Shown here: piece after piece, positions 11,151 through 21,314 of the stretch | How the letters are laid out: every line of letters starts with the position of its first letter | Position numbering within the stretch: the first letter of the stretch is position 1 | Origin: Pseudomonas sp. BCA17 | Lineage (GTDB): Bacteria; Pseudomonadota; Gammaproteobacteria; Pseudomonadales; Pseudomonadaceae | DNA: 64,000 bases | Assembly: GCF_004519405.1 (NCBI RefSeq) | Contig: NZ_SGWI01000002.1 | Location: 186,001 to 250,000 of the forward strand | Reading direction: 5' to 3' | Notes under the pieces: model-generated | What the model was told of the DNA's origin: nothing | Database searches by the model: none | The model's input: the letters and a program-made list of their open reading frames with translations, nothing else | Program-made: the position numbers and the translations under genes

Positions 11151-11659
11151 AGGCTCAGCTCGGCAGAAAATAGCAAAGCGCGGACCTCAGCGGTCAACAG
11201 GTCGTCCACACCAATCCACTGCGTCAAGCCCTGGGCGTCTTCACGCACCGGCCCCAAGTAAGGCGCCTGCCGATTGTCGAGGCCGTAAGGCTGGAATTCG
11301 GCAGGGTCGCAACGCAGCGTATCGGTGGCTTGCTCCAGGATCAGCCCCAGCCAACGTGGCTCGATCCAGGGCTGCGGCTGGTAGTTGACCAGCACCAGCC
11401 GAGTGCTGGTCCGCGCCTGGGCTGCGGTGCCGAAGGTCAGCGCACTGAGGTCGATCACCGGCACCAGCGCCCCGCGATGGGCAAATATGCCTGCCACCCA
11501 CAGCGGCGCATGAGCGATGGGCTTGAGTGGCAGGCGCGGCAGCACCTCGGCCACTTCCGTGGCCTTGAGGGCATAACGTTCATTACCGATGTGAAACATC
11601 AGGAACAACGCCTTTTTCGCTGCCGGGACGGCGCCGCGTTTAGCCGCGAAGTCGCTCAT
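11147..11659 (-). CDS. wspB: WspB, CheW-like coupling protein
   Basis: The 170-residue single CheW domain begins KKALFLMFHIGNERYALKATEVAEVLP and includes the conserved APLWVAGIFAHRGALVPVIDL stretch. It couples WspA to WspE. The start ATG shares one base with the wspA stop (TGATG), and its 3' end overlaps wspC by four bases. Confidence 0.94.
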   Translation of the reverse strand: MSDFAAKRGAVPAAKKALFLMFHIGNERYALKATEVAEVLPRLPLKPIAHAPLWVAGIFAHRGALVPVIDLSALTFGTAAQARTSTRLVLVNYQPQPWIEPRWLGLILEQATDTLRCDPAEFQPYGLDNRQAPYLGPVREDAQGLTQWIGVDDLLTAEVRALLFSAELSL

Positions 11660-13281
11660 CAGACTTTGAAACGCGATACGCCGCTGCGCAGACCGACCGC
11701 AACCTGGCTCAATTCATCAATGGCGAAACTGGCCTGGCGCAGAGATTCGACCGTCTGGCTACTGGCATCGCCCAGTTGCACCAGCGCGTGGTTGATCTGC
11801 TCAGCACCGGTGGCCTGGGCCTGCATGCCTTCGTTGACCATCAACACCCGCGGCGCCAGGGCCTGTACCTGGTGGATGATCTGCGACAGCTGTTCGCCGA
11901 CCTGTTGCACTTCGAACATGCCACGGCGCACTTCTTCAGAGAACTTGTCCATGCCCATCACGCCCGCCGACACCGCCGACTGGATCTCGCGCACCATCTG
12001 TTCGATGTCGTACGTGGCCACGGCGGTCTGGTCAGCCAGACGGCGCACTTCGGTGGCAACCACAGCAAAGCCGCGTCCGTACTCACCGGCTTTCTCGGCT
12101 TCGATGGCCGCGTTGAGCGACAACAGGTTGGTCTGGTCGGCAACCTTGACGATGGTCACCACCACCTGGTTGATGTTGCCGGCCTTCTCGTTGAGGATCG
12201 CCAGCTTGGCGTTGACCAGGTCAGCGGCCCCCATCACCGAGTGCATGGTTTCTTCCATACGCGCCAGCCCTTGCTGGCCGGAGCCGGCAGCGACTGAAGC
12301 CTGGTCGGCGGCAGTGGACACTTCGGTCATGGTACGGACCAGGTCCCTGGACGTTGCGGCGATCTCGCGGGAGGTCGCGCCGATTTCAGTGGTCGTTGCA
12401 GCCGTTTCAGTGGCGGTCGCCTGTTGCTGCTTGGAGGTCGCGGCGATCTCGGTCACCGAGGTGGTCACCTGCACCGACGAGCGCTGGGCCTGAGACACCA
12501 GGGCCGTCAGCTCAGTCATCATGTCGTTGAAGCCGGTTTCGACTGCGCCGAACTCGTCCTTGCGCTCCAGGTTCAGGCGTTTGCTCAGGTCACCGTCACG
12601 CATGGTGCCCAGGATCGAAACAATGCGCTGCATCGGCGCCATGATCGCGCGCATCAACAGCAGGCCACAGAGGGCGGCAGCGAGAATGGCCAGCGCCAGC
12701 GACACGAACATACTGATTTTCGCGGCCGCTACGGCGTCATCAATCGCGTTGGTTGCATGGTCGGCGACATTTTTGTTTTCGGTAATGATGTCATTGAGCT
12801 TCATGCGGCCTGCGGTCCAGGCCGGGGTCATTTCGGTGTCGAACAGCTTGCGCGCAGCGGCGACATCATTGTTTTGCAAGCGCTCAACTACCGTGGCCAG
12901 GGCCTTGTTGTAAATCTGGTGCTCGGCTTCGAATTTATCGAACTCGGCCTGATCGTCACCCCCGTTGACGGTGGCCTGATAGTTGGCCATCTGTTGCAGG
13001 ATGCGCGCTTCGAAGGACTTGAAGGCAGCCTTGTCGGCGTCGGTCAGCCCCTTGTTTTCACGCAAGCCGATGATTTCCAGGATATGCAGGTAACTGTCGA
13101 CCCAGGCACTGCGAATCATCGAACTGAGGTAAACCCCTGGCACCGCGTCGTCACGAACCGCGACTTCACTGGTTTCGATCTTCAGCAACCGTGAATAGGA
13201 GACCACAACCATTAACAGCATGATGGCGATAATGACCGCAAAGCTAGCCAAAATCCTTTGGCGCAAGGTCCAGTTCTTCAC
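11659..13281 (-). CDS. wspA: WspA, methyl-accepting chemotaxis-type receptor
   Basis: The 540-residue inner-membrane receptor triggers the Wsp cascade on surface contact. TM1 is at about residues 8-30 ([18 protein letters not shown]). A four-helix-bundle periplasmic domain follows, then TM2 (about 190-212, [20 protein letters not shown]), a HAMP domain and a signalling domain with the conserved tip ([30 protein letters not shown]). I chose the GTG at 13281 (MKNWTLRQR) because GAGGAAT precedes it and known WspA proteins start here. First gene of the seven-gene wsp operon. Confidence 0.95.
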   Translation of the reverse strand: MKNWTLRQRILASFAVIIAIMLLMVVVSYSRLLKIETSEVAVRDDAVPGVYLSSMIRSAWVDSYLHILEIIGLRENKGLTDADKAAFKSFEARILQQMANYQATVNGGDDQAEFDKFEAEHQIYNKALATVVERLQNNDVAAARKLFDTEMTPAWTAGRMKLNDIITENKNVADHATNAIDDAVAAAKISMFVSLALAILAAALCGLLLMRAIMAPMQRIVSILGTMRDGDLSKRLNLERKDEFGAVETGFNDMMTELTALVSQAQRSSVQVTTSVTEIAATSKQQQATATETAATTTEIGATSREIAATSRDLVRTMTEVSTAADQASVAAGSGQQGLARMEETMHSVMGAADLVNAKLAILNEKAGNINQVVVTIVKVADQTNLLSLNAAIEAEKAGEYGRGFAVVATEVRRLADQTAVATYDIEQMVREIQSAVSAGVMGMDKFSEEVRRGMFEVQQVGEQLSQIIHQVQALAPRVLMVNEGMQAQATGAEQINHALVQLGDASSQTVESLRQASFAIDELSQVAVGLRSGVSRFKV

Positions 13282-13382
13282 AGTAATTCCTCGAAGGCCC
13301 ATTCAAATGCAGGGGAGTATAGCTGAGCAGATGCCGGCGTTTATCAACAGCTTGTGATGACGTGTCCACAGAATGCACATGC

Positions 13383-13467
13383 GGAAGGGGGCCTGCTTGC
13401 GAGCGTGGTGGGTCAGTTCCGGATAATCCGACTGACACGCCACACTTGCAAGCAAGCCCCCTCCCCC
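13383..13467. repeat. REPIN-like palindromic element
   Basis: Two inverted GC-rich arms (GGGGGCCTGCTTGCGAG and the matching TGCAAGCAAGCCCCC) flank an inner inverted pair GGGTCAG/CTGACAC. The whole can fold into one long hairpin and lies between the wspA start and the TerB-like gene. It belongs to the same GCTTGC-type family as the elements near 16.2, 16.8, 41.8 and 57.2 kb. Confidence 0.75.
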
Positions 13468-13491
13468 AGTTTGATCGGTGCCTGCTGGTAT

Positions 13492-14199
13492 TTATGCGTT
13501 CAGCCGCACCTGCTTTTCCAACTCAGCCTTCAAGCCTGGCTCAAGTTTCAATTGGCGGGCCAGTTCGTCGAGGTAGGCTTTTTCCATGAAGTTTTCTTCG
13601 TCGACCAACATCACACTGGCGATGTACATCTCCGCGGCCATTTCCGGCGTGACGGCCGAGCGGGCGACGTCGGTAGGATCGAGCGGTTTGTTGAGCTCGG
13701 CGTGCAGCCAGCTTTGTAGCTCGGCGTCGTTATCCAGCCTGGTGAATTCCCCTTCGATCAGCGCCCGCTCGCGCTCATCGATATGCCCGTCGGCCTTGGC
13801 GGCCGCGACCAATGCCTTGAGGATGCCCTGGCTGTGCTGCTCGACCTGGGCCGGCGGCAGGCGATCGATGGTTTGCGGTTCGGTTTGCGGTGCGCCGGCC
13901 TGCTGCGCCTGCCAGTTACCGTAGGCCTTGTAGGCAATCACACCGAGCGCCGCCAACCCTCCGTAGGTCAAGGCCTTGCCGCCAAACTTGCGGGCTTTTT
14001 TGTTCCCCAGCAACAGGCCCATGGCGCCCGCCGCCAGGGCACCACCGCCCGCGCCACCCAGCAGGCTGCCAAGGCCACCACCGCCGAGCAAACCGCCCAG
14101 GGCACTTTTATTGTCCTGTTGACGTTGGCCACCAGCCTTGTTTTGCAACATATCCTGGCCAGACTTGAGCAACTGATCGAGCAATCCACGGGTATTCAT
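13492..14199 (-). CDS. TerB-like / DUF533 protein (YebE-type)
   Basis: The 235-residue protein starts at MNTRGLLDQLLKSG. It has a glycine-rich, weakly hydrophobic stretch (residues 35-100, GGLLGGGGLGSLLGGAGGG ... LTYGGLAALGVIAYKAYG) that may insert into the membrane. A C-terminal TerB-type helical domain follows, with the acidic DGHIDERERALIEGEF and DNDAELQSW segments. The family resembles E. coli YebE; its function is not established. An in-frame upstream extension is not homologous and is left out. Confidence 0.85.
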   Translation of the reverse strand: MNTRGLLDQLLKSGQDMLQNKAGGQRQQDNKSALGGLLGGGGLGSLLGGAGGGALAAGAMGLLLGNKKARKFGGKALTYGGLAALGVIAYKAYGNWQAQQAGAPQTEPQTIDRLPPAQVEQHSQGILKALVAAAKADGHIDERERALIEGEFTRLDNDAELQSWLHAELNKPLDPTDVARSAVTPEMAAEMYIASVMLVDEENFMEKAYLDELARQLKLEPGLKAELEKQVRLNA

Positions 14200-14513
14200 T
14201 CGCAGCCTCCAGACATTTGGGTTCGTAGCACCAATAGGCTCACAGCGTAAAACTAAGTACCAAAAAGCCACGAGCTAGAGTGCTTCCAGATGTAACGCCA
14301 GATACAAAGAGAGCGGCACCGCAGAAACGCTTTGTTTCACATGCAAAGCCATCATCCAGCCATCAATCAATTTTCCTGGCTCATCGAACCGCTTAAGCTA
14401 TCCAGCGTCTGTTTATTGTCCGTAGCGTTTGGCCGAAGGCATGTCCGAACCGTTATTTCTAATCCAGCACGCGCCAGGGCCGGCGCGGGATTTGCTCACG
14501 ACAGGTTGTCTCT
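14200..14513. other. Divergent intergenic region, TerB-like / opgD
   Basis: These 314 bases separate two divergent genes and must hold both promoters. No convincing operator, repeat or small gene stands out. Confidence 0.4.
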
Positions 14514-16139
14514 ATGCTCCGCAGGAATTTGCTCAAAGCATCCATGGCCATTGCGGCTTACACCGGTTTGTCGGCCAGCGGCCTGATGGCCGCCCAGGCT
14601 TGGGCCGGCAACCGCGCGGCCGATGGCAAGGCCGTGGCCTTCGATTTCGAGTCGCTCAAGGCCCAGGCCAAACAACTCGCCGGGGCTGCCTACAAAGACA
14701 CCAAACAGGTGCTGCCGCCGACCCTGGCGACCATGACGCCGCAGAATTTCAACGCCATCGGCTACGACGGCAACCATTCGCTGTGGAAGGAATTGAACGG
14801 CCAGCTCGACGTGCAGTTCTTCCACGTCGGCATGGGTTTCAAGACCCCCGTGCGCATGCACAGCGTTGATCCCAAGACCCGTGAGGCCCGCGAAGTGCAT
14901 TTCCGCCCTTCGCTGTTCAACTATTCCAAAACGTCTGTGGACACCCAACAGTTGACCGGTGACCTGGGCTTCTCCGGTTTCAAGCTGTTCAAGGCGCCCG
15001 AACTGGACCGGCATGACGTGCTGTCGTTCCTCGGCGCCAGCTACTTCAGAGCTGTGGACTCCACCGGCCAATACGGCCTTTCCGCACGCGGACTGGCGAT
15101 TGATACCTACGCGAAAAAGCGCGAGGAATTCCCCGACTTCACGCAGTTCTGGTTCGAAACGCCGGACAAGGACGCCACGCGCTTTGTGGTCTACGCCTTG
15201 CTCGACTCGCCGAGCGCCACCGGGGCCTACCGCTTCGATATCGACTGCCAGGCCAACCAGGTGGTGATGGCCATCGATGCGCATATCAATGCGCGCACCA
15301 GCATCGAACAACTGGGCATCGCACCGATGACCAGCATGTTCAGTTGCGGCACTCATGAGCGCCGGATGTGCGACACCATTCACCCGCAAATCCATGACTC
15401 GGACCGCCTGGCGATGTGGCGCGGCAACGGTGAGTGGATCTGCCGCCCGCTGAACAACCCGGCCAAACTGCAATTCAACGCATTTGCCGATACCGATCCG
15501 AAAGGTTTCGGCCTGGTCCAGACCGACCATGAGTTCGCCAGCTACCAGGACACCGTGGACTGGTACAGCAAGCGTCCGAGCCTGTGGGTCGAACCCACTA
15601 CGCAATGGGGTGAAGGCTCGATTGACCTGCTGGAAATCCCCACCACCGGCGAAACCCTGGACAACATCGTGGCCTTCTGGACCCCGAAAAAGCCCGTCGC
15701 CGCCGGCGACTCGCTCAACTATGGCTACAAGCTCTACTGGAGCGCCTTGCCACCGGTAAGCACACCGTTGGCGCAAGTCGACGCCACACGCTCAGGCATG
15801 GGTGGTTTTACCGAGGGTTGGGCACCGGGCGAGCACTACCCTGAAGTGTGGGCACGTCGGTTTGCCGTGGACTTCAAGGGTGGCGGCCTGGACCGATTGC
15901 CGGCCGGCACCGGAATCGAGCCGGTGGTGACCTGCTCCCACGGGGAAGTGAAAGACTTCAGCGTGCTGGTGCTCGACAACATCAAGGGTTACCGCATTCT
16001 GTTCGACTGGTACCCGACCAGCGACAGCGTGGAGCCGGTGGAACTGCGCCTGTTTATCCGTACCCAGGACCGCACCTTGAGTGAGACCTGGCTGTATCAG
16101 TACTTCCCGCCGGCACCGGACAAGCGCAAGTACACCTGA
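14514..16139 (+). CDS. opgD: OpgD, periplasmic glucan biosynthesis protein D
   Basis: The 541-residue protein has a twin-arginine signal ([17 protein letters not shown] ... AWA, residues 1-31) and aligns by eye along its full length with E. coli OpgD (for example [74 protein letters not shown]). OpgD acts in the periplasm on osmoregulated beta-1,2-glucans; the E. coli protein has been described as a glucanase. It stands alone, with a REP-type element just after the stop. Confidence 0.95.
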   Translation: MLRRNLLKASMAIAAYTGLSASGLMAAQAWAGNRAADGKAVAFDFESLKAQAKQLAGAAYKDTKQVLPPTLATMTPQNFNAIGYDGNHSLWKELNGQLDVQFFHVGMGFKTPVRMHSVDPKTREAREVHFRPSLFNYSKTSVDTQQLTGDLGFSGFKLFKAPELDRHDVLSFLGASYFRAVDSTGQYGLSARGLAIDTYAKKREEFPDFTQFWFETPDKDATRFVVYALLDSPSATGAYRFDIDCQANQVVMAIDAHINARTSIEQLGIAPMTSMFSCGTHERRMCDTIHPQIHDSDRLAMWRGNGEWICRPLNNPAKLQFNAFADTDPKGFGLVQTDHEFASYQDTVDWYSKRPSLWVEPTTQWGEGSIDLLEIPTTGETLDNIVAFWTPKKPVAAGDSLNYGYKLYWSALPPVSTPLAQVDATRSGMGGFTEGWAPGEHYPEVWARRFAVDFKGGGLDRLPAGTGIEPVVTCSHGEVKDFSVLVLDNIKGYRILFDWYPTSDSVEPVELRLFIRTQDRTLSETWLYQYFPPAPDKRKYT

Positions 16140-16154
16140 CACCGAGGCCCCAGT

Positions 16155-16239
16155 GTGTGCGGGCTTGCTCGCGAACGCAGTGGATCAGTCACCGGCTGTA
16201 TTGACTGATAGATCACATTCGCGAGCAAACCCGCTCCAA
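16155..16239. repeat. REPIN-like palindromic element after opgD
   Basis: Inverted arms (GTGTGCGGGCTTGCTCGCGAA against TTCGCGAGCAAACCCGCTCCAAC) enclose an inner GATCAGTCA/TGACTGATAGATC pair, giving an 85-base hairpin of the same class as 13383-13467. Confidence 0.8.
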
Positions 16240-16258
16240 CGCGGTTCCATTGTGTGGC

Positions 16259-16444
16259 TCAGAACCGCGACACACTCTTCATCGCGCCTATCAAGTACCG
16301 CATCGCCACCTGATCGCTCTCGGTCAGGGCGCGGTACTGCTCCAGCAATTGGGCCTCATCCGAGCTCAACCTTTGACCACGCAAAGACATCTTGCGGGTC
16401 AGAAAACACACCACCGCACCCGCAACACCATAGGACTTGGCCAT
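16259..16444 (-). CDS. Small conserved-looking protein, function unknown
   Basis: The 61-residue frame (MAKSYGVAGAVVCFLT ... AMKSVSRF) has a good AGGAGA site eight bases before its ATG. The C-terminal half (LSSDEAQLLEQYRALTESDQVAMRYLIGAM) looks like the helical tail found after the HTH of many Pseudomonas XRE regulators, but there is no HTH here. I do not recognise a function. It is probably a real gene because of the ribosome site and the patterned helix. Confidence 0.65.
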   Translation of the reverse strand: MAKSYGVAGAVVCFLTRKMSLRGQRLSSDEAQLLEQYRALTESDQVAMRYLIGAMKSVSRF

Positions 16445-16926
16445 GGACTGTTTCTCCTGATATCGATCTAAGACGCTTGGCGCCCATCACCCGCCTTCCC
16501 TGGGGCGCAATGCCCTCACGAACAAGCCGACTGACTCCCTGGGCCAGAAATCAGACTTACCTTAAGCGTAGAAACAATCTGCCCCCGTGTGGGATTTTTT
16601 TAGAGTAGTAACTTAAATAAATCGCTTCGGTAACAAAGACCTACAGCCCTTTCTCAGGTAATGGCCGATAGAGATGAATGTCGCGCGGCTCCTGCGCAAA
16701 CAATTCAGGGTCGGGCTGTATCAGCAACAGGCAACCAGGACGCGGGTAAGCGTCCCAAGGTTCAGGCTTGCGTTAAACACGGACAACAAAAAACCCACCG
16801 GGTCAGGGTAACGGCAGTCAGTTAAGGCTTTTTGCAGGAGCGAGCTTGCTCGCTCCTACAGATGGCACTTACGTTAACTGACTGGCATTACCGGGCGAGG
16901 GTGGGTTTCGGTAGATCAGGTATGGA
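16445..16926. other. Gene-poor interval with a nested hairpin
   Basis: These 480 bases lie between two genes transcribed leftward. I see no credible coding frame. The left half is featureless. The right half (16788-16910) holds the nested inverted repeat described separately, which probably serves as the end of the xenA-like transcript. Confidence 0.5.
16788..16910. repeat. Large inverted repeat enclosing a REP palindrome
   Basis: AAAACCCACC at 16789-16798 pairs with the GGTGGGTTT at about 16900-16908. CAGTCAGTTAA (16815-16825) pairs perfectly with TTAACTGACTG (16874-16884). The centre holds a REP palindrome (16836-16857, AGGAGCGAGC-TT-GCTCGCTCCT). The outer stem followed by T-rich sequence on the minus strand looks like a terminator for the oxidoreductase gene. 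Confidence 0.7.
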
Positions 16927-18033
16927 TCAATCCCTCAGATCAGACTCATGGATCGGCTGATCGCGATGGGTCGCCCGTTGGTACTGCGCCGGCCAAGTCG
17001 CCTTGCGCCCGCCCAAGTCATCATCGGCATGCAGCGGCCAGTACGGGTCGCGCAGCAGCTCACGGGCCAGGAAGATGATGTCGGCCTGGCAGGTGCGCAG
17101 GATATGCTCGGCCTGGGCCGGCTCGGTAATCATGCCAACGGTGCCGGTGGCGATGCCCGACTCTTTGCGCACACGCTCGGCAAAGCGCGTCTGGTAACCG
17201 GGGCCGGTGGGGATCTCGGCGTTGGCGGCGGTGCCGCCGGAAGACACGTCGATCAAGTCCACGCCAAGGTCTTTGAGGCGACGCGCCAGCTCCACGGTTT
17301 CATCGGGGTTCCAGCCGTCTTCCACCCAGTCGGTGGCCGACACCCGCACAAACAGCGGCAGCTCCTGAGGCCAGACTTCGCGCACGGCCTTGGTCACTTC
17401 GAGTACCAGGCGAATGCGGTTTTCAAACGAGCCACCGTAGTGATCCTGACGCTGGTTGCTGATGGGTGACAGGAATTGATGCAGCAGGTAACCGTGGGCA
17501 GCGTGGATTTCGACCACTTCAAAACCGGCGGTCAGCGCACGTTTGGCGGCAGCAACAAAGTCGGCGATCACCTGCCGGATCTGTGCTTCGTCCAGTTGCT
17601 GGGGCTGCGTGTGATTAGGGTCGAAAGCTATCGGCGATGGGCCTACCGGCACCCAGCCGCCCTCGTGTGGCTTCACGCTACCGTGCTTGCCGATCCACGG
17701 CCGGTGCGTGCTGGCTTTGCGCCCGGCATGCGCCAACTGGATGCCCGCTACCGCGCCTTGGGCGGCAATAAACCGCGTGATGCGTTGCAGGGGTTCGATG
17801 TGTTCATCCTTCCACAGTCCCAGGTCCTGGGCGGTGATGCGGCCATCGGCCGTCACGGCGGTGGCCTCGGTGAAAATCAGCCCGGCACCGCCGACGGCGC
17901 GGCTGCCGAGGTGCACCAGGTGCCAGTCATTGGCCAAGCCGTCCTCCGAGGAGTACTGGCACATCGGCGACACCGCAATACGATTGAGCAGAGTTAATTG
18001 GCGCAGTGTGTAGGGTTCGAGCAACTGACTCAT
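16927..18033 (-). CDS. xenA: Old-yellow-enzyme family NADH:flavin oxidoreductase, XenA-like
   Basis: The 368-residue FMN-dependent TIM-barrel enzyme reduces activated alkenes and nitro compounds. Cys25 in the SPMCQYSS motif, HAGRKAS, the His pair in EIHAAHGYLLHQF and the FENRIRL segment place it in the YqjM/XenA thermophilic-like OYE class, and Cys25 matches XenA numbering when the start is MSQLLEPYTL at 18033. The physiological substrate cannot be read from the sequence. It stands alone and ends at the nested hairpin. Confidence 0.85.
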   Translation of the reverse strand: MSQLLEPYTLRQLTLLNRIAVSPMCQYSSEDGLANDWHLVHLGSRAVGGAGLIFTEATAVTADGRITAQDLGLWKDEHIEPLQRITRFIAAQGAVAGIQLAHAGRKASTHRPWIGKHGSVKPHEGGWVPVGPSPIAFDPNHTQPQQLDEAQIRQVIADFVAAAKRALTAGFEVVEIHAAHGYLLHQFLSPISNQRQDHYGGSFENRIRLVLEVTKAVREVWPQELPLFVRVSATDWVEDGWNPDETVELARRLKDLGVDLIDVSSGGTAANAEIPTGPGYQTRFAERVRKESGIATGTVGMITEPAQAEHILRTCQADIIFLARELLRDPYWPLHADDDLGGRKATWPAQYQRATHRDQPIHESDLRD

Positions 18034-18159
18034 GGCGCACCTCTTCTGGGTTCTGTGGGCACTATTCAAACAGTGCTTAGAGCCTAGTCGACAACGGTGG
18101 CTTGCATAGGGTTCAGAAGGAAAACGGGAGCCGATTGCCGGCTCCCGTGTCGCAGCAAC

Positions 18160-20061
18160 TTACATTTCGACCTGGGTGCCCAGCTCGATCACCCGGTTCA
18201 CCGGCAGCTTGAAGAAGCGCAGGTTGCCGTTGGCGTTCTTCAACATGAAGGCAAACAAGCTTTCGCGCCACCGGGCCATGCCCTTGATGCGCGAGGCGAT
18301 CACCGTCTCGCGGCTGAGGAAGTAGGTGGTGCGCATCGGGCTGAAATCCAGGTCGTCCAGATGGCACAGTTTCAGGGCTTCGGGCACGTCCGGTTCATCG
18401 GTAAAGCCGAAATGCAGGATCACCCGGAAGAAGCCTTCCCCGTAGGCGTCCACTTCAAAACGCCGCGATGCGGGCACACGCGGGATATCTTCGTAGACCA
18501 CCGTCAGCATCACCACCTGCTCATGCAACACCTGGTTATGCAGCAGGTTATGCAACAGCGCATGGGGCACCGCGTCGGGCCGCGCGGTGAGGAACACTGC
18601 CGTGCCTTGTACGCGATGAGGCGGCTGCACGCGGATACTGCTGATAAAAATCGGCAGCGGTAGCCCCCCTTCGTCGAGGCGGTCCATCAGCAGCTCTTTA
18701 CCGCGCTTCCAGGTGGTCATCAGGATAAATAGCACGATCCCCGCCAGCACCGGGAAGGCACCGCCCTGGACGATCTTCGGTACGTTGGCGGCAAAGAACA
18801 GGCCGTCCACCAGCAGGAAACCGATCAGCACCGGAATCGCCAGCACCGGAGGCCACTTCCACAGCAGCAGCATCACCGCCGACACCAGGATGCTGGTGAT
18901 CAGCATCGTACCAGTCACCGCCACCCCGTAGGCCGAGGCCAATGCGTTGGAGGACTCAAAGCCCAGCACCAGCAGGATCACACCGACCATCAGCGACCAG
19001 TTCACCGCGCCGATATAGATCTGGCCTTGCTCGGCGCTGGAGGTGTGCTGGATATGCATGCGGGGGATGTAGCCCAATTGGATCGCCTGGCGGGTCAGGG
19101 AAAATGCCCCGGAAATCACCGCCTGGGACGCAATTACCGTGGCCAGGGTCGACAGCGCGACCAGTGGGATCAACGCCCAGTCCGGCGCCAGCAGGTAGAA
19201 CGGGTTACGCGCCGCCTCGGGGTTTTCCAGCAGCAACGCGCCCTGGCCAAAGTAGTTGAGCACCAGCGCCGGCAGCACCAGGGCAAACCAGGCGCGGGCG
19301 ATCGGCTTACGGCCGAAGTGGCCCATGTCGGCATACAGTGCTTCGGCACCGGTCAAGGCCAATACGACGGCGCCGAGAATTGCCACGCCCATGCCGGGAT
19401 GGGACACAAAGAAACGCACGCCCCACGCCGGATTCAGCGCATTGAGCACTTCCGGGTGTTGTGCGATGCCGTGGATGCCGAGCCCGGCCAACACCAGGAA
19501 CCACACCACCATCACCGGCCCGAACAGCTTGCCGATGCGGTCGGTGCCGTGCTTCTGGATCAGGAACAATCCCACCAGCACCACCAGCGACAGCGGCACC
19601 ACCCAGCGTTCCAGGCCGTCAAAAGCCAGTTCCAGGCCCTCGACCGCCGACAACACCGAGATCGCCGGGGTGATCATGCTGTCGCCGTAGAACAGCGCCG
19701 CGCCGATCAAACCGAGGATCACCAGCACCGAGCGCAGTTTCGGATACGGCGACGCCGCCCGACGCGCCAGCGCCGTCAGGGCCATGATGCCGCCCTCGCC
19801 CTGGTTGTCGGCGCGCAGGATGAACAGTACATATTTGATCGAGACGACCCAGACCAGCGACCAGAAGATCAGCGCCAGAATGCCGAAGACCCCGTCATGA
19901 TTGACCTGAACCCCGTAACCGCCAGTGAACACTTCTTTAAGGGTATAGAGCGGGCTGGTACCGATATCGCCGTAAACCACCCCGACCGCCGCCACCAGCA
20001 TGCCAATCGGCTTTGCGTTGGAATGCCCGGCACCTGCTGCCTGACTACTTGCCTGACCCAT
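18160..20061 (-). CDS. kup: Kup low-affinity potassium uptake protein
   Basis: The 633-residue protein has about 12 membrane segments in its first 450 residues and a C-terminal cytoplasmic domain. The family signature [17 protein letters not shown] is near residue 30, and [20 protein letters not shown] follows. It imports K+ by proton symport. The ATG at 20061 has a GGAGTG site; an in-frame TTG directly upstream is less likely. Monocistronic. Confidence 0.96.
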   Translation of the reverse strand: MGQASSQAAGAGHSNAKPIGMLVAAVGVVYGDIGTSPLYTLKEVFTGGYGVQVNHDGVFGILALIFWSLVWVVSIKYVLFILRADNQGEGGIMALTALARRAASPYPKLRSVLVILGLIGAALFYGDSMITPAISVLSAVEGLELAFDGLERWVVPLSLVVLVGLFLIQKHGTDRIGKLFGPVMVVWFLVLAGLGIHGIAQHPEVLNALNPAWGVRFFVSHPGMGVAILGAVVLALTGAEALYADMGHFGRKPIARAWFALVLPALVLNYFGQGALLLENPEAARNPFYLLAPDWALIPLVALSTLATVIASQAVISGAFSLTRQAIQLGYIPRMHIQHTSSAEQGQIYIGAVNWSLMVGVILLVLGFESSNALASAYGVAVTGTMLITSILVSAVMLLLWKWPPVLAIPVLIGFLLVDGLFFAANVPKIVQGGAFPVLAGIVLFILMTTWKRGKELLMDRLDEGGLPLPIFISSIRVQPPHRVQGTAVFLTARPDAVPHALLHNLLHNQVLHEQVVMLTVVYEDIPRVPASRRFEVDAYGEGFFRVILHFGFTDEPDVPEALKLCHLDDLDFSPMRTTYFLSRETVIASRIKGMARWRESLFAFMLKNANGNLRFFKLPVNRVIELGTQVEM

Positions 20062-20476
20062 CAACCACTCCTGCCCTTTGACCTGAGGTCTCTTATAAAC
20101 AGCGCATCTAAGCTGACCCTAGCATGCGCTGATTTATTTCTTGTAACAGACGTTTTATTGACCCCGGGGTTTTACCCGTGCGCAACGGCGCGAAGCATAG
20201 CGCAGCACTCGTTGTATTTCCCTGCTCAAGTGATTCGAGTGTCTCTTTATGCAGTCTTTATATAGACGTCACTGCAGTTTTGAGCCTTTTTGCCTGCATT
20301 GATCACCTTTACGGCCACCCGTATATTTTCGGCCCGGCTCAGTAGTGCTGCCTCAGTGGTCTAAGCGAGAACTCCTTGGCCAACGTACCTGATCAATAAA
20401 TGCTGATCCCGCATGGCACGCGCCGTCGATACAAAAAATTCAATTATCGACCTGTCTCTTTTAAGGTACATTTCTC
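20062..20476. other. Region between kup and the toxin gene
   Basis: The interval contains the kup promoter and, at 20203-20224, the left copy of a direct repeat whose right copy (21167-21188) lies beyond the toxin-antitoxin pair. No convincing additional gene is present. Confidence 0.5.
20203..20224 (+). repeat. Direct repeat, left copy, flanking the TA module
   Basis: This 22-base sequence beginning CAGCACTCGTTGTATTTC matches 21167-21188 at 21 of 22 positions. The copies lie 964 bases apart and bracket the toxin-antitoxin genes. Confidence 0.8.
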
Positions 20477-20800
20477 ATGTACGAAGTGAAACACGTACTG
20501 TCAGCCAATGGCGTGGATATCTATCAAGCTTGGCTAGACACCGTGCAAGACACGCGTTCAAAAGCAAGAATCACCACCAGAGTGGATCGAGCGTCCCTTG
20601 GTCACTTTGGCATTACCGAGCCCGTAGGCGATGGAGTTTTTGAGATGAAGCTCGATTTCGGACGAGGGTTTCGCGTGTATTACGCAATTCAGGACCGGAA
20701 AATTGTTTTCCTGTTGGGCGGTGATTCCAAGACCAGACAGCAAAACGATATCGATCAGGCCAAGGCTCTCTGGAAATCTTACAAGGTGCAGCAAAAATGA
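20477..20800 (+). CDS. RelE/HigB-type (Gp49-like) toxin
   Basis: The 107-residue basic protein has the pattern of the phage-derived Gp49-like/HigB killer family: LGHFGITEPVGDGVFEMKLDFGRGFRVYYAIQDRKIVFLLGGDSKTRQQNDIDQAKALW (the core ends in GG-K-QQ-DI--A). Relatives are ribosome-dependent mRNA interferases. The toxin precedes its antitoxin and overlaps it by four bases, the HigBA order. AAGG lies nine bases before the ATG. The module has lower GC than its neighbours by eye and is framed by direct repeats, which suggests acquisition. Confidence 0.85.
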   Translation: MYEVKHVLSANGVDIYQAWLDTVQDTRSKARITTRVDRASLGHFGITEPVGDGVFEMKLDFGRGFRVYYAIQDRKIVFLLGGDSKTRQQNDIDQAKALWKSYKVQQK

Positions 20801-21132
20801 CCATTCGTACTCGCCCTCATGAAGACAGCGTTCTCGAGATGCTCCGAAACGACGAAGCATTTGCTCTCGAGTATCTATCTGTAGCACTTGAGGAAATCGA
20901 TGAAGCAGGGGGTGAGGACGCCTTCCTTGTCGCAATCCGCCGAGTGGCGGAGGCTCGTGGTGGGATGCTCAGCTTGTCGCAGAATACGGGGCTCAATAGA
21001 GCCAATCTCTACAGATCCATCGCTATCGGTGGCGACCCAAAGCTCTCCACGCTCTTGAAGGTGCTTCAAGCTTTAGGTGTGGGCATGTCTAAAGTTGTTG
21101 CACACCGCGCAGAGCAAGACGCACGGGCTTAA
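20797..21132 (+). CDS. HTH antitoxin of the HigA/addiction-module type
   Basis: The 111-residue protein has a helical N-terminus (EYLSVALEEIDEAGGEDAFLVAIRRVAEARGG) and a C-terminal XRE-type HTH (LSQNTGLNRANLYRSIAIGGDPKLSTLLKVLQALG), the usual layout of the probable addiction-module antidote family. It should bind the toxin and repress the pair. The ATG overlaps the toxin stop (ATGA), so translation is coupled. Confidence 0.87.
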   Translation: MTIRTRPHEDSVLEMLRNDEAFALEYLSVALEEIDEAGGEDAFLVAIRRVAEARGGMLSLSQNTGLNRANLYRSIAIGGDPKLSTLLKVLQALGVGMSKVVAHRAEQDARA

Positions 21133-21166
21133 GAGCATGGTAAGGGCTGTACGAATTCGCCCAATA

Positions 21167-21188
21167 CAGCACTCGTCGTATTTCCCTG
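21167..21188 (+). repeat. Direct repeat, right copy, flanking the TA module
   Basis: It differs at one base from 20203-20224. A further shared block (TCAAGTG) follows both copies a short distance downstream, so homology probably extends past the core. Confidence 0.8.
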
Positions 21189-21314
21189 TATAAAGCTGGT
21201 CAAGTGCGTTGCCCGTCGCTAGAATTGCGCACTTTTTGATCAGAGGCGCCCCAAGCGCCCGTCTACCGCCTTGTCGCGCCCGACTGGCGGCGTCATTCAA
21301 TACCGAGGTTAGAC

